Shown here: positions 1-9,435 of the stretch, one piece after another
Position numbering within the stretch: the first letter of the stretch is position 1
Layout: every line of letters begins with the position of its first letter
Assembly: GCF_003633615.1 (NCBI RefSeq)
Contig: NZ_RBKU01000001.1
Span: 4,030,001 to 4,094,000, forward strand
Length of the DNA stretch: 64,000 nt
Direction of reading: 5' to 3'
Source: Mucilaginibacter gracilis
GTDB lineage: Bacteria > Bacteroidota > Bacteroidia > Sphingobacteriales > Sphingobacteriaceae
Made by a program: the position numbers and the translations under genes
Notes under the pieces: generated by a model
What the model saw: only the letters and a program-made list of their open reading frames with translations
What the model was told of the DNA's origin: nothing
Database searches by the model: none

Positions 1-3000
1 AAAATAGGCGGCTACTTTGCGGTGGTTGTTTTTTTAGCGGTTAACAATTGTTATTTACTTGGTGTTAACAATTATACAGGCGAATACTTTTTGGGTTCGT
101 TAATCGGGTTAGTTGTTATTACCTATACCTGCACCAAAATTGAGGAACTTGCCTTATTTATACTTATAAATTTTGTTGCTTTTGCCGTGGCATCGCGCTT
201 AACCACAAACCCTGTTGATGATATACCGGTAAAGCTATTAACGGTAGCTTTATTTTCGGGTTTAGGTTGCATGATGTTTTTGTACAGGCGCGCCTTTATT
301 GTTAAATATTTAGCCACCAGGGAGCAGGTGAATGAAAAGGATGCTTTATTAACAAAAACAAGCAGTTTGCTCGAACAAAATAGTTCAAAACTACAAAGTT
401 TAGCTTCAAGTAATTTAAACCTGGTTTTTGAGTTTAACCAGTATAAAATATGCGTTAATGCCTGGTGCCCCGCCGATGATGATTTGGCTCCTAAAGTTGA
501 AGCCATGACCGGCAAATCAATTACCCATTTATATATCGATGCCTTGCCCGGTCAAATTAAAATGGCGTTAAAAACACTTAAACCATCGGTTTTTGAGTTT
601 CAGTCGCTATTTGGTAACCGTGTTTGGTATAGAGCCGTTGTTAACCCTTTGTTTAATGATGAGTTGCGGTTTACCGGAAGTTTAACCCTAACGCTAACCG
701 ATATTACCGAAGTTAAAAAGGTATTTAACGCATTGAAAGAGAGCGACCTGGTACTTTATAATGAACAAGTTGTTGCCAAAATGGGAAGCTGGTGGACGGA
801 TATTACCGGGCGCGATATTTCATGGTCAAACAATCTTTTCTCTATCCTCGAAATTTCAGAAATACCACCCGAACGCAGCAAATTAAACTATTACATCAGT
901 TTGATACATCCTGAAGATAGAGACGGTGCCCAACACTTTTTTACTACACTGGCCGATAAACCTTTAATTGAATTTGAACACCGGCTCACAACACCTAAAG
1001 GCAACCTCAAATATTTAAAAGTTGTAAGCGGCTATCCCGTGCAAGACGAAAACGGTAAACTCATTAAAGTTGTCGGCATTATTCAGGATATTACCGATAC
1101 TAAAACAGACATACTAACCATTAAGAAGAAACAAGCCGAACTGGCTGAAATTCAAGCCACTGCCAAAATAGGAGGTTGGAAATGGGATATTTCGTTAAAT
1201 AACCTCACATGGAGCGATGAGGTATATAAGATATACGAATTGGATAGAGAAGTAGTTAAACATGAAGATCATATTCAACTATTTTTATCGTTTATTCATC
1301 CCGACGACAGGCCGAATATTGCACTGATATTTAAAAACTATTTAAAAATTGACAAGGAGTTTTTTGAGTACCGCATTATTACCGCTGCAGGTAACCTAAA
1401 ATATCTGAGTTTGATTATTGGCAAAACGCTTATTAACGAACATGGTATAAAAAGCATTGCCGGCACATTACAGGACCAAAGCGACCGGAAAAAAGTTGAT
1501 TTTGATTTTGAGCGCGCCGAAAACAAGTATAAAAACGTACTCGAAACCATTAACATGGCTGCTGTTACGCTAAACAAAAAAGGCGATATTGTTTTTTGTA
1601 ACAAATACCTGGCAGATATTGCCGGCTATGACAAAGCCGACCTGCTGGGTATGAATTGGATAGATACTTTTGTTGCCGAGCATTTGAAAGACCAATTTAG
1701 GGCCTGGCTTAATAGCAATAGTTTTTACTCACAGCATACCAGCCCTATAATTTGCCGCAATGGTAAACAGCGCATGATCAACTGGAAAAACACAGTTACT
1801 TATGATGAGTTTGGCAAAATTGAGCAAACCACAAGCATAGGCGAGGATATTACCGATATTAAAAAAGCACGCGAAGCACTTATTATAGCTAAAGAAAATG
1901 CCGAAAAATCGTCGCGATTTAAATCGGAGTTTTTATCTATCATGAGCCACGAAATACGCACGCCCATGAATTCGGTAATAGGCACAACCAATTTACTATT
2001 GCAAGACAACCCGGCACCGCGCCAAATAGAATATCTGCACACGCTGCGCTACTCAAGTAATACCCTGCTCCAATTAATTAACGACATTTTGGATTATAAC
2101 AAAATTGAGGCAGGTAAGCTGGAACTCTATAAAACACCATTTAACATACAAAAAATGGTGCAAAATATCTTGCAATCGTTTAAAACCAAGGCCGACGATT
2201 CGGAGTCTTTACTGGTTTTGGATATTGACGAAAATATACCCCAAAATCTAATTGGCGATCAACTTCGGTTAGGGCAAATACTAAATAATTTAATAGGTAA
2301 TGCCGTTAAATTTACTCCAAAGGGTAGTGTAACAATAACATTAAGTGTAAAGCAACAAAAAACTAATAGCGTAGTTATAAACTTTTCAATAAAAGATACG
2401 GGCATTGGCATAGCGCCCCAAAATATTGATAAAATATTTGACCCCTTTACACAGGAATACAGCTCAACGCAGAGCGACTATGGAGGTACTGGTTTAGGCT
2501 TAGCAATTACAAAGCGGCTAGTTGAACTTCATAACAGCACTATCAACCTGGTTAGCCAGGTGGGTAAAGGAACCGAGTTTAGTTTTGCTATTGTGTTTGA
2601 AAAAGCAAACGTGTTTGAAACAGATCAGCGAACGATAGAAGGTTCTAAGCCTACCGAAACTAATATAACAGGCATGAAAATTTTATTGGTAGATGATAAT
2701 AAAATGAATTTACTGATAGCCAATAAATTTCTTAAAAACTGGCATGCCAATGTAGACCAGGCAATTAACGGGCAAATTGCCGTTGAAAAGGCAATGCAGC
2801 ATAATTATGATATTATTATTATGGATTTGCAAATGCCGGTAATGGACGGCTTTGAGGCTGCAGCAATTATAAAGCAAACGCAGCCCGACTTGCCCATTAT
2901 TGCACTAAGTGCCGATGCAATGCCAGAGACACGCTTAAAAGCCGAACAACATGGTATGGACGACTATTTAACAAAACCATTTGTGCCCGAAATTTTGTTC

Positions 3001-3051
3001 GAGAAAATAGTAAAGTATTATAAACCAACGGTATCCTTACCTAAGTGGTAA
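1..3051 (+). CDS. hybrid sensor histidine kinase/response regulator (5' end outside window)
   Basis: The reading frame is already open at base 1, so the GTG at 22 is not a trustworthy start and the gene begins upstream. Counting from that GTG, the visible protein has two or three membrane helices in the first ~90 residues, a short coiled coil, then about four PAS-like sensor modules (~125-230, 245-355, 375-490, 505-630). Two of these share the GxWxWDI/LTWSDE pattern of the PAS_3 fold. They are followed by a HisKA domain with the H-box SHEIRTPMN (His643), an ATPase domain (N-box NLIGNAVKF, DTGIGI, GGTGLGLAI) and a C-terminal receiver domain (VDDNKMN, phospho-acceptor Asp935 in MDLQMPVMDG, Lys in TKPF). 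It should autophosphorylate at His and relay to its own receiver. No phosphotransfer partner or output regulator is adjacent, and the stimulus is unknown. Confidence 0.93.
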   Translation, partial: KIGGYFAVVVFLAVNNCYLLGVNNYTGEYFLGSLIGLVVITYTCTKIEELALFILINFVAFAVASRLTTNPVDDIPVKLLTVALFSGLGCMMFLYRRAFIVKYLATREQVNEKDALLTKTSSLLEQNSSKLQSLASSNLNLVFEFNQYKICVNAWCPADDDLAPKVEAMTGKSITHLYIDALPGQIKMALKTLKPSVFEFQSLFGNRVWYRAVVNPLFNDELRFTGSLTLTLTDITEVKKVFNALKESDLVLYNEQVVAKMGSWWTDITGRDISWSNNLFSILEISEIPPERSKLNYYISLIHPEDRDGAQHFFTTLADKPLIEFEHRLTTPKGNLKYLKVVSGYPVQDENGKLIKVVGIIQDITDTKTDILTIKKKQAELAEIQATAKIGGWKWDISLNNLTWSDEVYKIYELDREVVKHEDHIQLFLSFIHPDDRPNIALIFKNYLKIDKEFFEYRIITAAGNLKYLSLIIGKTLINEHGIKSIAGTLQDQSDRKKVDFDFERAENKYKNVLETINMAAVTLNKKGDIVFCNKYLADIAGYDKADLLGMNWIDTFVAEHLKDQFRAWLNSNSFYSQHTSPIICRNGKQRMINWKNTVTYDEFGKIEQTTSIGEDITDIKKAREALIIAKENAEKSSRFKSEFLSIMSHEIRTPMNSVIGTTNLLLQDNPAPRQIEYLHTLRYSSNTLLQLINDILDYNKIEAGKLELYKTPFNIQKMVQNILQSFKTKADDSESLLVLDIDENIPQNLIGDQLRLGQILNNLIGNAVKFTPKGSVTITLSVKQQKTNSVVINFSIKDTGIGIAPQNIDKIFDPFTQEYSSTQSDYGGTGLGLAITKRLVELHNSTINLVSQVGKGTEFSFAIVFEKANVFETDQRTIEGSKPTETNITGMKILLVDDNKMNLLIANKFLKNWHANVDQAINGQIAVEKAMQHNYDIIIMDLQMPVMDGFEAAAIIKQTQPDLPIIALSADAMPETRLKAEQHGMDDYLTKPFVPEILFEKIVKYYKPTVSLPKW

Positions 3052-3072
3052 ATTATTGATGCCCCGCTACAA

Positions 3073-4197
3073 TTAAAAGCGACTGAACCAGCCTTTTTTC
3101 CAAAAAAATAGTACCTGGCCTATAGTAATAACAAACATGGCTACCAGGCAATAGGTATAACCATGCGGACTGTAAAGCTCGGGCATATTATCGGGCAGTG
3201 CTTTGTTGGTAAGCGGGTCTTGCCGGGCAAAATTCATCCCAAATACACCTACTATAAAGGTTATGGGCATAAATATTACCGAAATAAGTGTTAGCACCTT
3301 CATAATCTCGTTCATCCGGTTACTGATAATGGATAAATACACATCAATAATGCTCGATGTAATTTCCTGGTAACTTTCAATCATATCAATAATCTGGATA
3401 CAATGGTCGTAGGCATCGCGTAAAAAAACTTTAACGTCGGCGCTTATCAGCGATATATCGTCGCGTATCATTTCATTAACCTTGTCGCGCTCTGGCCAAA
3501 TGGCTCGGCGCAGCATAATCATGGTACGCTTAATTTTTTGCGAATCGTACATGATTGATCGGTCCGGATTATCATACAGCCGGTCCTCAACATCGTCAAG
3601 CCTATCGCCTAAATTACTGAGCAGGCTAAAATACATGTCAAAAATGGTATCCATCATGGCATAGCACAAGTAAGCCGGGCCTGCAGTGCGTATAAGCCCT
3701 TTGCCGCTAATCAGCCGCTTTACAATCATCGCAAAATTATCGGTATAATCTTCCTGAAAGCTTATAATGAGGTTGTCTTTTACAATGAATGATATTTGGC
3801 AATTGCTCAATTCATCGTCGTTGTAAGTAATTATGCGGCTGGTAGCAAAAAAGTAAGTATCATAATCGTCAAACTTGGGGCGTTGGTGCGTGTTTACAAT
3901 ATCCTCAAGTACAAGGCGGTTAATATTAAAATGTTCGCCCACCTGTTCTATCAGGCGCTGTTCGCCCAGGCCGTTTACCTGTAGCCAATGGGTATGCGTG
4001 TGGCAATGGTCAAGCTGTTTTAAAATGGTTTCAAAGTCGCGTCCGTCGCACTCCTGCACTTCTTCGCTATTGTACGAGTATAGCGTGAGCAAAGGCTTCT
4101 TAGCATCGGCATCAATATGAATCATACCGGGGCTGTCGCCAATATTGCCATACTTCTTAGAAGTTCGTATCTTGAGTTTGTTTATTTTTTTTGCCAT
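3073..4197 (-). CDS. corA: CorA-type magnesium/cobalt transporter
   Basis: The protein has 374 aa, the usual size for the CorA family of inner-membrane divalent cation channels. A long acidic cytoplasmic N-terminal domain is followed by two membrane helices near the C-terminus. The first helix ends in the diagnostic GMN motif (residues 320-322, in VGVFGMNFA), which forms the selectivity filter. The C-terminus is short and basic, as expected for the cytoplasmic tail. It is convergent with the histidine kinase gene, with only 21 bp between stops. It stands alone as a single gene, so co-transcription with neighbours is unlikely. Confidence 0.94.
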   Translation of the reverse strand: MAKKINKLKIRTSKKYGNIGDSPGMIHIDADAKKPLLTLYSYNSEEVQECDGRDFETILKQLDHCHTHTHWLQVNGLGEQRLIEQVGEHFNINRLVLEDIVNTHQRPKFDDYDTYFFATSRIITYNDDELSNCQISFIVKDNLIISFQEDYTDNFAMIVKRLISGKGLIRTAGPAYLCYAMMDTIFDMYFSLLSNLGDRLDDVEDRLYDNPDRSIMYDSQKIKRTMIMLRRAIWPERDKVNEMIRDDISLISADVKVFLRDAYDHCIQIIDMIESYQEITSSIIDVYLSIISNRMNEIMKVLTLISVIFMPITFIVGVFGMNFARQDPLTNKALPDNMPELYSPHGYTYCLVAMFVITIGQVLFFWKKGWFSRF

Positions 4198-4406
4198 GAA
4201 GTGAAGCTTGCCTTTATTAAAATGTTTCGCTAAATATAGAAAACCTGCAATTGTTTTTAATAAAGCGGCGGCAATAAATAAATTAAGATGGCATTAAAAT
4301 TGGTTGGTATCCGCAAAGGTTTATCTCATGCCAACGGCATACACTAAAATATTAGCTAAGCAACAGATTTATTAACTCAAATTTTATCGGTCTTCGGGAT
4401 TAATCT

Positions 4407-4829
4407 TCAGTAGGCAAAATTGTTAGCCATCACAAATGATTTTAGCAAATCAATTGCCGGGTGTTTAGCTTGATATTGATAAATAAAGTCGCCTTTGGCA
4501 GTGTTTACAAATCCAGCCGCGTTAGTTAAGTTGTAAGCCGTGGGTGTTGTAAAACCCATGCGCCAGTCGCTAAAATTTCTTTTGGCTAATTTACCTTCCT
4601 TCATTTTTATAATGTTGTGGTGGCACGGGTCGGCTTTTATTTTTTCAAATGTCGCTTTTATTTGCTCGGCCTCACCTTCAAGCACCTGGAAAAAGGTGCC
4701 TTTATTGTACAATAAAAGGCCCGTTATACCGGCTTGCGTGTTATTAATCAGGCTCTGCTCCAGCATCTCTTTCAAATCACTGTCCGAAAATAGTTTAACC
4801 GAAGTGCTAATGTAAGTTAAGTAATTCAT
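4407..4829 (-). CDS. BLUF-domain blue-light sensor
   Basis: This 140-aa protein is little more than one BLUF domain, the FAD-binding blue-light sensor fold. The residues that define the photocycle are visible: Tyr6 on strand 1, Asn30 before the AGITG turn, Gln48 in FFQVLEG, and the W89/M91 pair in FSDWRMGF. The rest matches the family core (GITGLLLY, a helix, then HHNIIKM). No output domain is fused, so it probably signals by protein-protein contact. The neighbours (CorA and lut genes) do not reveal a partner. The ATG at 4829 gives the normal BLUF N-terminus. Confidence 0.9.
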   Translation of the reverse strand: MNYLTYISTSVKLFSDSDLKEMLEQSLINNTQAGITGLLLYNKGTFFQVLEGEAEQIKATFEKIKADPCHHNIIKMKEGKLAKRNFSDWRMGFTTPTAYNLTNAAGFVNTAKGDFIYQYQAKHPAIDLLKSFVMANNFAY

Positions 4830-4984
4830 GGGATAAATGACTTAATGTTTCGCTTTTGTTATCTATTACGAAAGCGGCTTAAACAAAGTTGCGTTTGCCG
4901 ATATGAAATTATTAAGATTGGGTTTTTTGATTTGGGATTGAGTAAACCGAGCATAATTACCGGCACTCTGGCCTATAAAATAAA

Positions 4985-5761
4985 CTATTTGTGAGCTTTA
5001 AATTTGCTGATAGCATTTTGAGCAAATGCCGAAAGTATAAGTTCGCCGCTAATAGCCGCGCGTTCTGTAAGTAAGGTTTCCCAATTTTCTGTGCCCTCCC
5101 ACAGCATTTTTTTAAATGCCGAAACAGCATCGGGGCTCCATGTTATGATGTTTTGAGTTAGCAAATTAATGGCGTTATCCATTTGCTCTTCGTTATCAAA
5201 CAGTTGCGCAAACAAACCTTTTTCTTTAGCCCATTGCGCACTATAAAAATCGGCGGCGTTTAGCGTGATGTGCGTAAATGCGCTCAAACCAATTTTGCGC
5301 TTTACAGCGGGTTCAATAACAAAGGGGCCAATGCCAATGGTTAATTCGGTTAATTTAATTGCTGCGTTGCTGGTTGCCAGGCAATGGTCGGTAGCGGCTG
5401 CAATACCTACTCCGCCACCTACTGCGTTACCATGCACGCGGCCAATAATTATTTTAGTTGATGTGCGGCACGCATTAATTACGTTAGCAAAGCCAGCAAA
5501 AAAATCAAGCCCTTGCTGTTTATTGGTAATCTGCAAAAGCTCGTTAAAGCTTGCTCCGGCACAAAAGGCGTGGTTGCCGTCGCTTTTTAATATAATAACT
5601 TTAGTTAAGGGGTTTTTACCTGCATTTTGAATGCTTTGTGCCAATTGCAGTAATAAATTACCAGGCAGCGAGTTTTGCGCCGGATGAAAAAACGAAATAG
5701 TAGTTATCCCGTTTTCGAGCGTTATGGCATTCACATAGCCCTGGTTATTTGCTGTATCCAT
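4985..5761 (-). CDS. enoyl-CoA hydratase/isomerase family protein
   Basis: A 258-aa crotonase-fold protein. The oxyanion-hole segments are present: HAFCAGASF after the first beta-sheet and GRVHGNAVGGGVGIA, followed by TELTIGIGP at the catalytic-loop position. The family acts on the acyl-CoA double bond, either hydrating or isomerising it. The acidic catalytic pair of classical hydratases is not obvious, so the exact reaction is uncertain. It starts 1 bp after lutC stops and is almost certainly co-transcribed with the lut genes. That places it in carboxylate or acyl-CoA catabolism. Methylglutaconyl-CoA hydratase is an alternative assignment. Confidence 0.86.
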   Translation of the reverse strand: MDTANNQGYVNAITLENGITTISFFHPAQNSLPGNLLLQLAQSIQNAGKNPLTKVIILKSDGNHAFCAGASFNELLQITNKQQGLDFFAGFANVINACRTSTKIIIGRVHGNAVGGGVGIAAATDHCLATSNAAIKLTELTIGIGPFVIEPAVKRKIGLSAFTHITLNAADFYSAQWAKEKGLFAQLFDNEEQMDNAINLLTQNIITWSPDAVSAFKKMLWEGTENWETLLTERAAISGELILSAFAQNAISKFKAHK

Positions 5762-5762
5762 T

Positions 5763-6404
5763 TTATCCTAGTAAAAACACCGTCATGCTGCGGGGGCCAT
5801 GCGCACCCAACACTAACGATTGCTCAATATCTGCTGTTTTAGAAGGACCAGCAATAAAGGTGCCGAAACCATATTTAATTAAACCTATACGCTGGTAAGC
5901 CTCGTGCATAGTAGGTACAATGTTTTCGGCATCAATAACAACCGCCAAATGCTGACAAATAAAGGGCAGCACCCGTTGGCCCATCAAATCTTCGGTAACC
6001 CAAACGGAGCCATTTTCTGCAATACCAAAATGAGCCCTGATAATGCTCAACTCAATATCCTCCAAACTATGCGGGTCTATCGGCTCGCCCTGGTTCAGTT
6101 CGGCAATATCGCTCAATTGGGGTAGGGTACTTACTACGCGTTTACTGGCATCAAAATGTGTAGGTATCAAAGCCTTAATCTCGTCAAAGCTATTTACCTT
6201 AAAAACCTTGCCGCCAATGGTGGTAAGCGTAGTGATATACCGCTCCTGCGCGCCTTCAACATCTCCCTTCACAAAGGTAATATCGGGCAAATTCTGCAAA
6301 GCAGGCTGGTTTTGCAGCACCGCTGCTAATATTTTTTCGCGAGCCCCCCCAGCCCCCTGAAGGGGGAGCTTTTGATTGGCAGGGTTTTGAATTTCTTGGT
6401 TCAT
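5763..6404 (-). CDS. lutC: lactate utilization protein C (LUD domain)
   Basis: This 213-aa protein has the LUD (LutC/YkgG) fold: a central sheet with DITFVKGDVEGA, a WVTEDL segment, and a C-terminal GFGTFIAGPSKTADIEQSLVLGAHGPRSMTVFLL block that is highly typical of LutC. With LutA and LutB it forms the membrane-associated L-lactate oxidation complex. It follows lutB by 56 bp on the same strand. Oddly, residues ~12-20 read KLPLQGAGGA, encoded by a G/C-run intergenic repeat that also lies in the lutB start. The extreme N-terminus is therefore probably repeat-derived, and the conserved protein starts near REKI. Confidence 0.92.
   Translation of the reverse strand: MNQEIQNPANQKLPLQGAGGAREKILAAVLQNQPALQNLPDITFVKGDVEGAQERYITTLTTIGGKVFKVNSFDEIKALIPTHFDASKRVVSTLPQLSDIAELNQGEPIDPHSLEDIELSIIRAHFGIAENGSVWVTEDLMGQRVLPFICQHLAVVIDAENIVPTMHEAYQRIGLIKYGFGTFIAGPSKTADIEQSLVLGAHGPRSMTVFLLG
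6342..6373. repeat. G/C-run palindromic repeat, copy 1 (inside lutC 5' end)
   Basis: Core AGCCCCCTGAAGGGGGAGCT preceded by a second C-run. The same pattern recurs at 6441-6470, 7823-7855 and 7997-8024. Short repeats of this type (C-run, spacer, G-run) are common between genes in Sphingobacteriaceae. Here the copy is translated as part of LutC. Confidence 0.8.
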
Positions 6405-6440
6405 AGTTAAAGCAATGTTTCTATTATACGAGTCGTCAAC

Positions 6441-6470
6441 TTTTTTCCCCCTTTAGGGGGTTAGGGGGCT
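6441..6470. repeat. G/C-run palindromic repeat, copy 2 (lutB 3' end)
   Basis: Opposite orientation to copy 1: CCCCCTTTAGGGGG followed by TTAGGGGGCT. It covers the lutB stop codon and its last codons and could fold into a hairpin between lutB and lutC. Confidence 0.75.
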
Positions 6471-7885
6471 TTCCTGTTCTTCTTATACCATTCGCCAAAC
6501 GATTCATCGGGAGGTTTAGGCATATCGCGTTGTTTGTACCAGGGGTTAAGTTTGTTGTTTAAAGCAAAAGGCGCATACTTCATTACCAGGCGGCCCGCTT
6601 TACCGGCCATGTGGTACGCAAAAGGCGAAGCCAGTGTTGTTGCCATAGCCTGCATACTCAGTTTTTTTGCAGTTGGCGCGTAACCGTTTTGCACTATCAC
6701 CTGTCGCCATTTGTACAATTGGTCGTGAATGTCAATTTTTACCGGGCACACGTTTGAGCACGATCCGCAAAGTGTTGATGCAAAGGGTAGGTCGGCATAC
6801 TTTTCCATATCCAGGTTTGGCGCCAATATAGCACCTATAGGGCCCGATATGGCATTGTGATAGCTATGCCCACCACTGCGCCTGTAAACCGGGCAGGTAT
6901 TCATACAAGCACCACAACGAATACATTTTAACGAATTACGAAAATCTTCCCGGCCTAACTGTACCGTGCGGCCGTTGTCAACAATAATAATATGCATTTC
7001 CTGCCCGTCCCGTGGTTTACTAAAATGGCTGGAATAGGTTGTTATGGGTTGCCCGGTTGCGCTGCGTGTTAATAAGCGCAAAAATACGCCCAAATGCTTC
7101 CTCTCGGGGATAATTTTTTCTATCCCCATGCTGGCAATGTGTATATCACTCAGGTGTGCGCCCATATCAGCATTGCCCTCGTTGGTGCAAACCACAAATT
7201 CGCCGGTTTCGGCAATGGCAAAGTTTACGCCGGTTAAGGCAACCTTACGGGATAAAAATGTTTCGCGCAGATGATGGCGCGCAGTTTCGGTTAAAAATTG
7301 CGGATCGGCGTTACCTGCCGGTGTGCCTAAAAACTGGTGGAAAAGTTCGCCAATTTCCTCTTTCTTTTTGTGGATGCAAGGTAAAACAATGTGGCTGGGC
7401 GGTTCCTTAGCTAATTGCACAATACGTTCGCCCAGGTCCGAGTCTATCACATCAATACCGTTTTCGGCAAGGTATTCGTTAAGATGTAACTCCTCCGTAA
7501 GCATGGATTTACTTTTAACCATGCGCGTAACATTGTGCTTTTTAATAAGCGAATGCACTATGGCGTTATGTTCTGCCCCATCAGCGGCCCAGTGTATAAC
7601 AATGCCATTAGCTTGCGCATTGGCCTCAAACTGCTGTAAATAGCTGTTGAGGTTTGATAATACATTGTTTTTTATTGCCGATGCCGTATCGCGCAAAGCC
7701 TCCCATTCCGGAATTTTATGAACCGACAGATCGCGCTTCGCCCTTATCCACCACAAAGTTTCGTCGTGCCAGTTAACGCGGTCTTCGTCCTTATTAAAAA
7801 TATCAGCTAAGGCCGCATGGTCAGCCCCCCCCGCCCCCTGAAGGGGGAGCTTTTTATCGGTATGGGTAGTTATATTTTGGCTCAT
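6461..7885 (-). CDS. lutB: lactate utilization iron-sulfur protein B
   Basis: This 474-aa protein combines an N-terminal LUD-like domain (AAQNGIVIHWAADGAEHN-type segment, then CTNEGNADMG) with a C-terminal ferredoxin domain. The ferredoxin domain carries two cluster motifs: CIRCGACMNTCP (Cys321, 324, 327, 331) and CGSCSNVCP (Cys373, 376, 380). This is the electron-transfer subunit of the LutABC L-lactate oxidation system. It lies 122 bp downstream of lutA and 56 bp upstream of lutC. The N-terminus reads KLPLQGAGGA, encoded by the same repeat as in lutC, and the C-terminal codons fall in another copy. The conserved protein probably begins near DHAALADIF. Confidence 0.94.
   Translation of the reverse strand: MSQNITTHTDKKLPLQGAGGADHAALADIFNKDEDRVNWHDETLWWIRAKRDLSVHKIPEWEALRDTASAIKNNVLSNLNSYLQQFEANAQANGIVIHWAADGAEHNAIVHSLIKKHNVTRMVKSKSMLTEELHLNEYLAENGIDVIDSDLGERIVQLAKEPPSHIVLPCIHKKKEEIGELFHQFLGTPAGNADPQFLTETARHHLRETFLSRKVALTGVNFAIAETGEFVVCTNEGNADMGAHLSDIHIASMGIEKIIPERKHLGVFLRLLTRSATGQPITTYSSHFSKPRDGQEMHIIIVDNGRTVQLGREDFRNSLKCIRCGACMNTCPVYRRSGGHSYHNAISGPIGAILAPNLDMEKYADLPFASTLCGSCSNVCPVKIDIHDQLYKWRQVIVQNGYAPTAKKLSMQAMATTLASPFAYHMAGKAGRLVMKYAPFALNNKLNPWYKQRDMPKPPDESFGEWYKKNRKAP
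7823..7855. repeat. G/C-run palindromic repeat, copy 3 (inside lutB 5' end)
   Basis: A C-run of eight, then GCCCCCTGAAGGGGGAGCTT, nearly identical to copy 1 and in the same orientation. It encodes the KLPLQGAGGA segment of LutB. Confidence 0.8.
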
Positions 7886-7996
7886 CTTAATTCAATTTTG
7901 TAACACTACAATCGTACTTCATCATTCAGCATTGGATGTTCCGTGTTCATTATTAATTTCTCTAACTTAATGGTACTTCCCTTCAGTAAATCCATT

Positions 7997-8024
7997 TGTT
8001 TCCCCCTTCAGGGGTTTAGGGGGC
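7997..8024. repeat. G/C-run palindromic repeat, copy 4 (lutA 3' end)
   Basis: TTTCCCCCTTCAGGGG followed by TTTAGGGGGCC. It supplies the last codons and the stop of lutA (C-terminal GGPLNP) and the start of the lutA-lutB spacer. Confidence 0.72.
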
Positions 8025-8754
8025 CTCCGTTCAGTATCTCCGCAATGTGCAATATCTTCACTTTGCTGCCCTGTCTGTTTAAAATGCCTTCCATGTGCAT
8101 AAGGCAACTCATATCAACCCCGGTAATGTATTCGGCACCATGTTTTAAGTGGTCTGCCACGCGGTCTTTCCCCATTTTAACCGATACCGCTTCCTCGGCA
8201 ACGCAAAACGTGCCGCCAAAACCACAGCATTCGTCGGCGCGGTTCAGTTCTATCAGTTCAATGCCTTCAACCATGTTGAGCAAACTGCCCGGTTTGGAGT
8301 AGTAAGGTGCAACAAGCTCCGTCATTTGCGATAGGTGCAACCCGCGCTGCCCGTGGCAACTTTGGTGCATACCCACCTTATGCGGAAACTTAGCAGGTAA
8401 CGAAGTTACTTTTAAAACATCCGTTAAAAACGAAGTAAGCTCGTAAATTTTATGGCTCACGCTTGCAGCCTTTTCGGGCTGTTTTTCATCATGGATATGA
8501 TGTTTAATGTGCAGCACACAACTTCCGGATGGAGCCACGATATAATCAAACTCGGCAAAATTTTTGATAAACAACTCGTTACAGCCCCCGGTTAAATGCT
8601 CAAAGCCCGAATTGGCCATTGGTTGCCCGCAACAGGTTTGGTTTGCCGGATAAACTACGTTAACCCCTAATTTTTCAAGCAATTGCAAGGTGGCTATAGC
8701 TGCACCAGGATAAAACTGATCTACATAACAAGGAATGAACAGCCCTACTGTCAT
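8008..8754 (-). CDS. lutA: lactate utilization protein A (CCG-domain Fe-S oxidoreductase)
   Basis: A 248-aa protein with two cysteine-rich CCG domains: CCGQPMANSG in the first half and CCGFGGTFCV in the second, plus the conserved HQSCHGQRGL segment. This is the heterodisulfide-reductase-like subunit of the LutABC complex, which oxidises L-lactate to pyruvate. It is the first gene of the lutA-lutB-lutC-hydratase cluster on the minus strand. The last residues come from a G/C-run repeat. Family lengths are about 240 aa, so the gene is intact. Confidence 0.93.
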   Translation of the reverse strand: MTVGLFIPCYVDQFYPGAAIATLQLLEKLGVNVVYPANQTCCGQPMANSGFEHLTGGCNELFIKNFAEFDYIVAPSGSCVLHIKHHIHDEKQPEKAASVSHKIYELTSFLTDVLKVTSLPAKFPHKVGMHQSCHGQRGLHLSQMTELVAPYYSKPGSLLNMVEGIELIELNRADECCGFGGTFCVAEEAVSVKMGKDRVADHLKHGAEYITGVDMSCLMHMEGILNRQGSKVKILHIAEILNGGPLNP

Positions 8755-8944
8755 AAATAATTATAGTGTTGCGTTGCCCCGGGATGCGGGGTAACAGGTA
8801 AATATTGAATAGCAAAAATAAGGTTTAATAGGTAACATTTAAGTTTTACCGCAAAAACTATCTGCATGACACTTATCACACAAATTTTTTGTATTGCTTT
8901 GGCCATTTATCAAACATTTTGCGCCTTTTAAGCATTTGTATATA

Positions 8945-9343
8945 ATGGCATTAGGCACACAAATAGTATGGCTTTTTACTTTGGCTATCCCCATAGCTTG
9001 CATAGCCTGGACGGTTACGCACGAAGAGGTTTTTAGAGAGCCCCGCGAATACTGCGTTGAGCGAAGCAAAGCGGGCAAAACAATTGCCACGCGTAAGTTT
9101 TTTTACCTGTTTACCTGCGAGTATTGTTTTAGCCATTATGTAACCGTGCTTATGCTTATCATTACCAACTATACTTTATTGTTTGATAATTGGCGCGGCT
9201 ACATGATAGCTGGGTTTGCATTGGTATTTGTTGCTAATGTTTACATGAGCCTGTTTGCCCTTATACGAATTGATTTGAAAAAAGTGAGGCTGGAAGCCGA
9301 CATTGATGAACGCAAAAAAGATGAATTGCTTGGTAATAAGTAG
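8945..9343 (+). CDS. small membrane protein with CxxC, function unknown
   Basis: About 132 aa from the ATG at 8945. A TTG 51 bp upstream keeps the frame open but gives an unlikely N-terminus. There are three or four hydrophobic helices (LFTLAIPIACIAW near the start, VLMLIITNYTLL and MIAGFALVFVANVYMSLF later). Between the first two lies a soluble loop ending in FTCEYCFSHYVT. That CEYC..H pattern could bind metal or form a disulfide. The C-terminus is a charged helix. I do not recognise the family. It is divergent from lutA and followed by the DUF1624 gene. Confidence 0.7.
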   Translation: MALGTQIVWLFTLAIPIACIAWTVTHEEVFREPREYCVERSKAGKTIATRKFFYLFTCEYCFSHYVTVLMLIITNYTLLFDNWRGYMIAGFALVFVANVYMSLFALIRIDLKKVRLEADIDERKKDELLGNK

Positions 9344-9435
9344 TTGTTTTTGATTTAATTAGGATTTTTTTAGGGGTAAATTCAATTTGCATATTTAACA
9401 GCTAATTTGTAAGTTGTACCTCTAAACCTTGTTGA

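Noticed and set aside
22-24. GTG as the true start of the hybrid histidine kinase
   Set aside because: The frame is open to the window edge and the first residues are already in a membrane helix, so the gene extends upstream.
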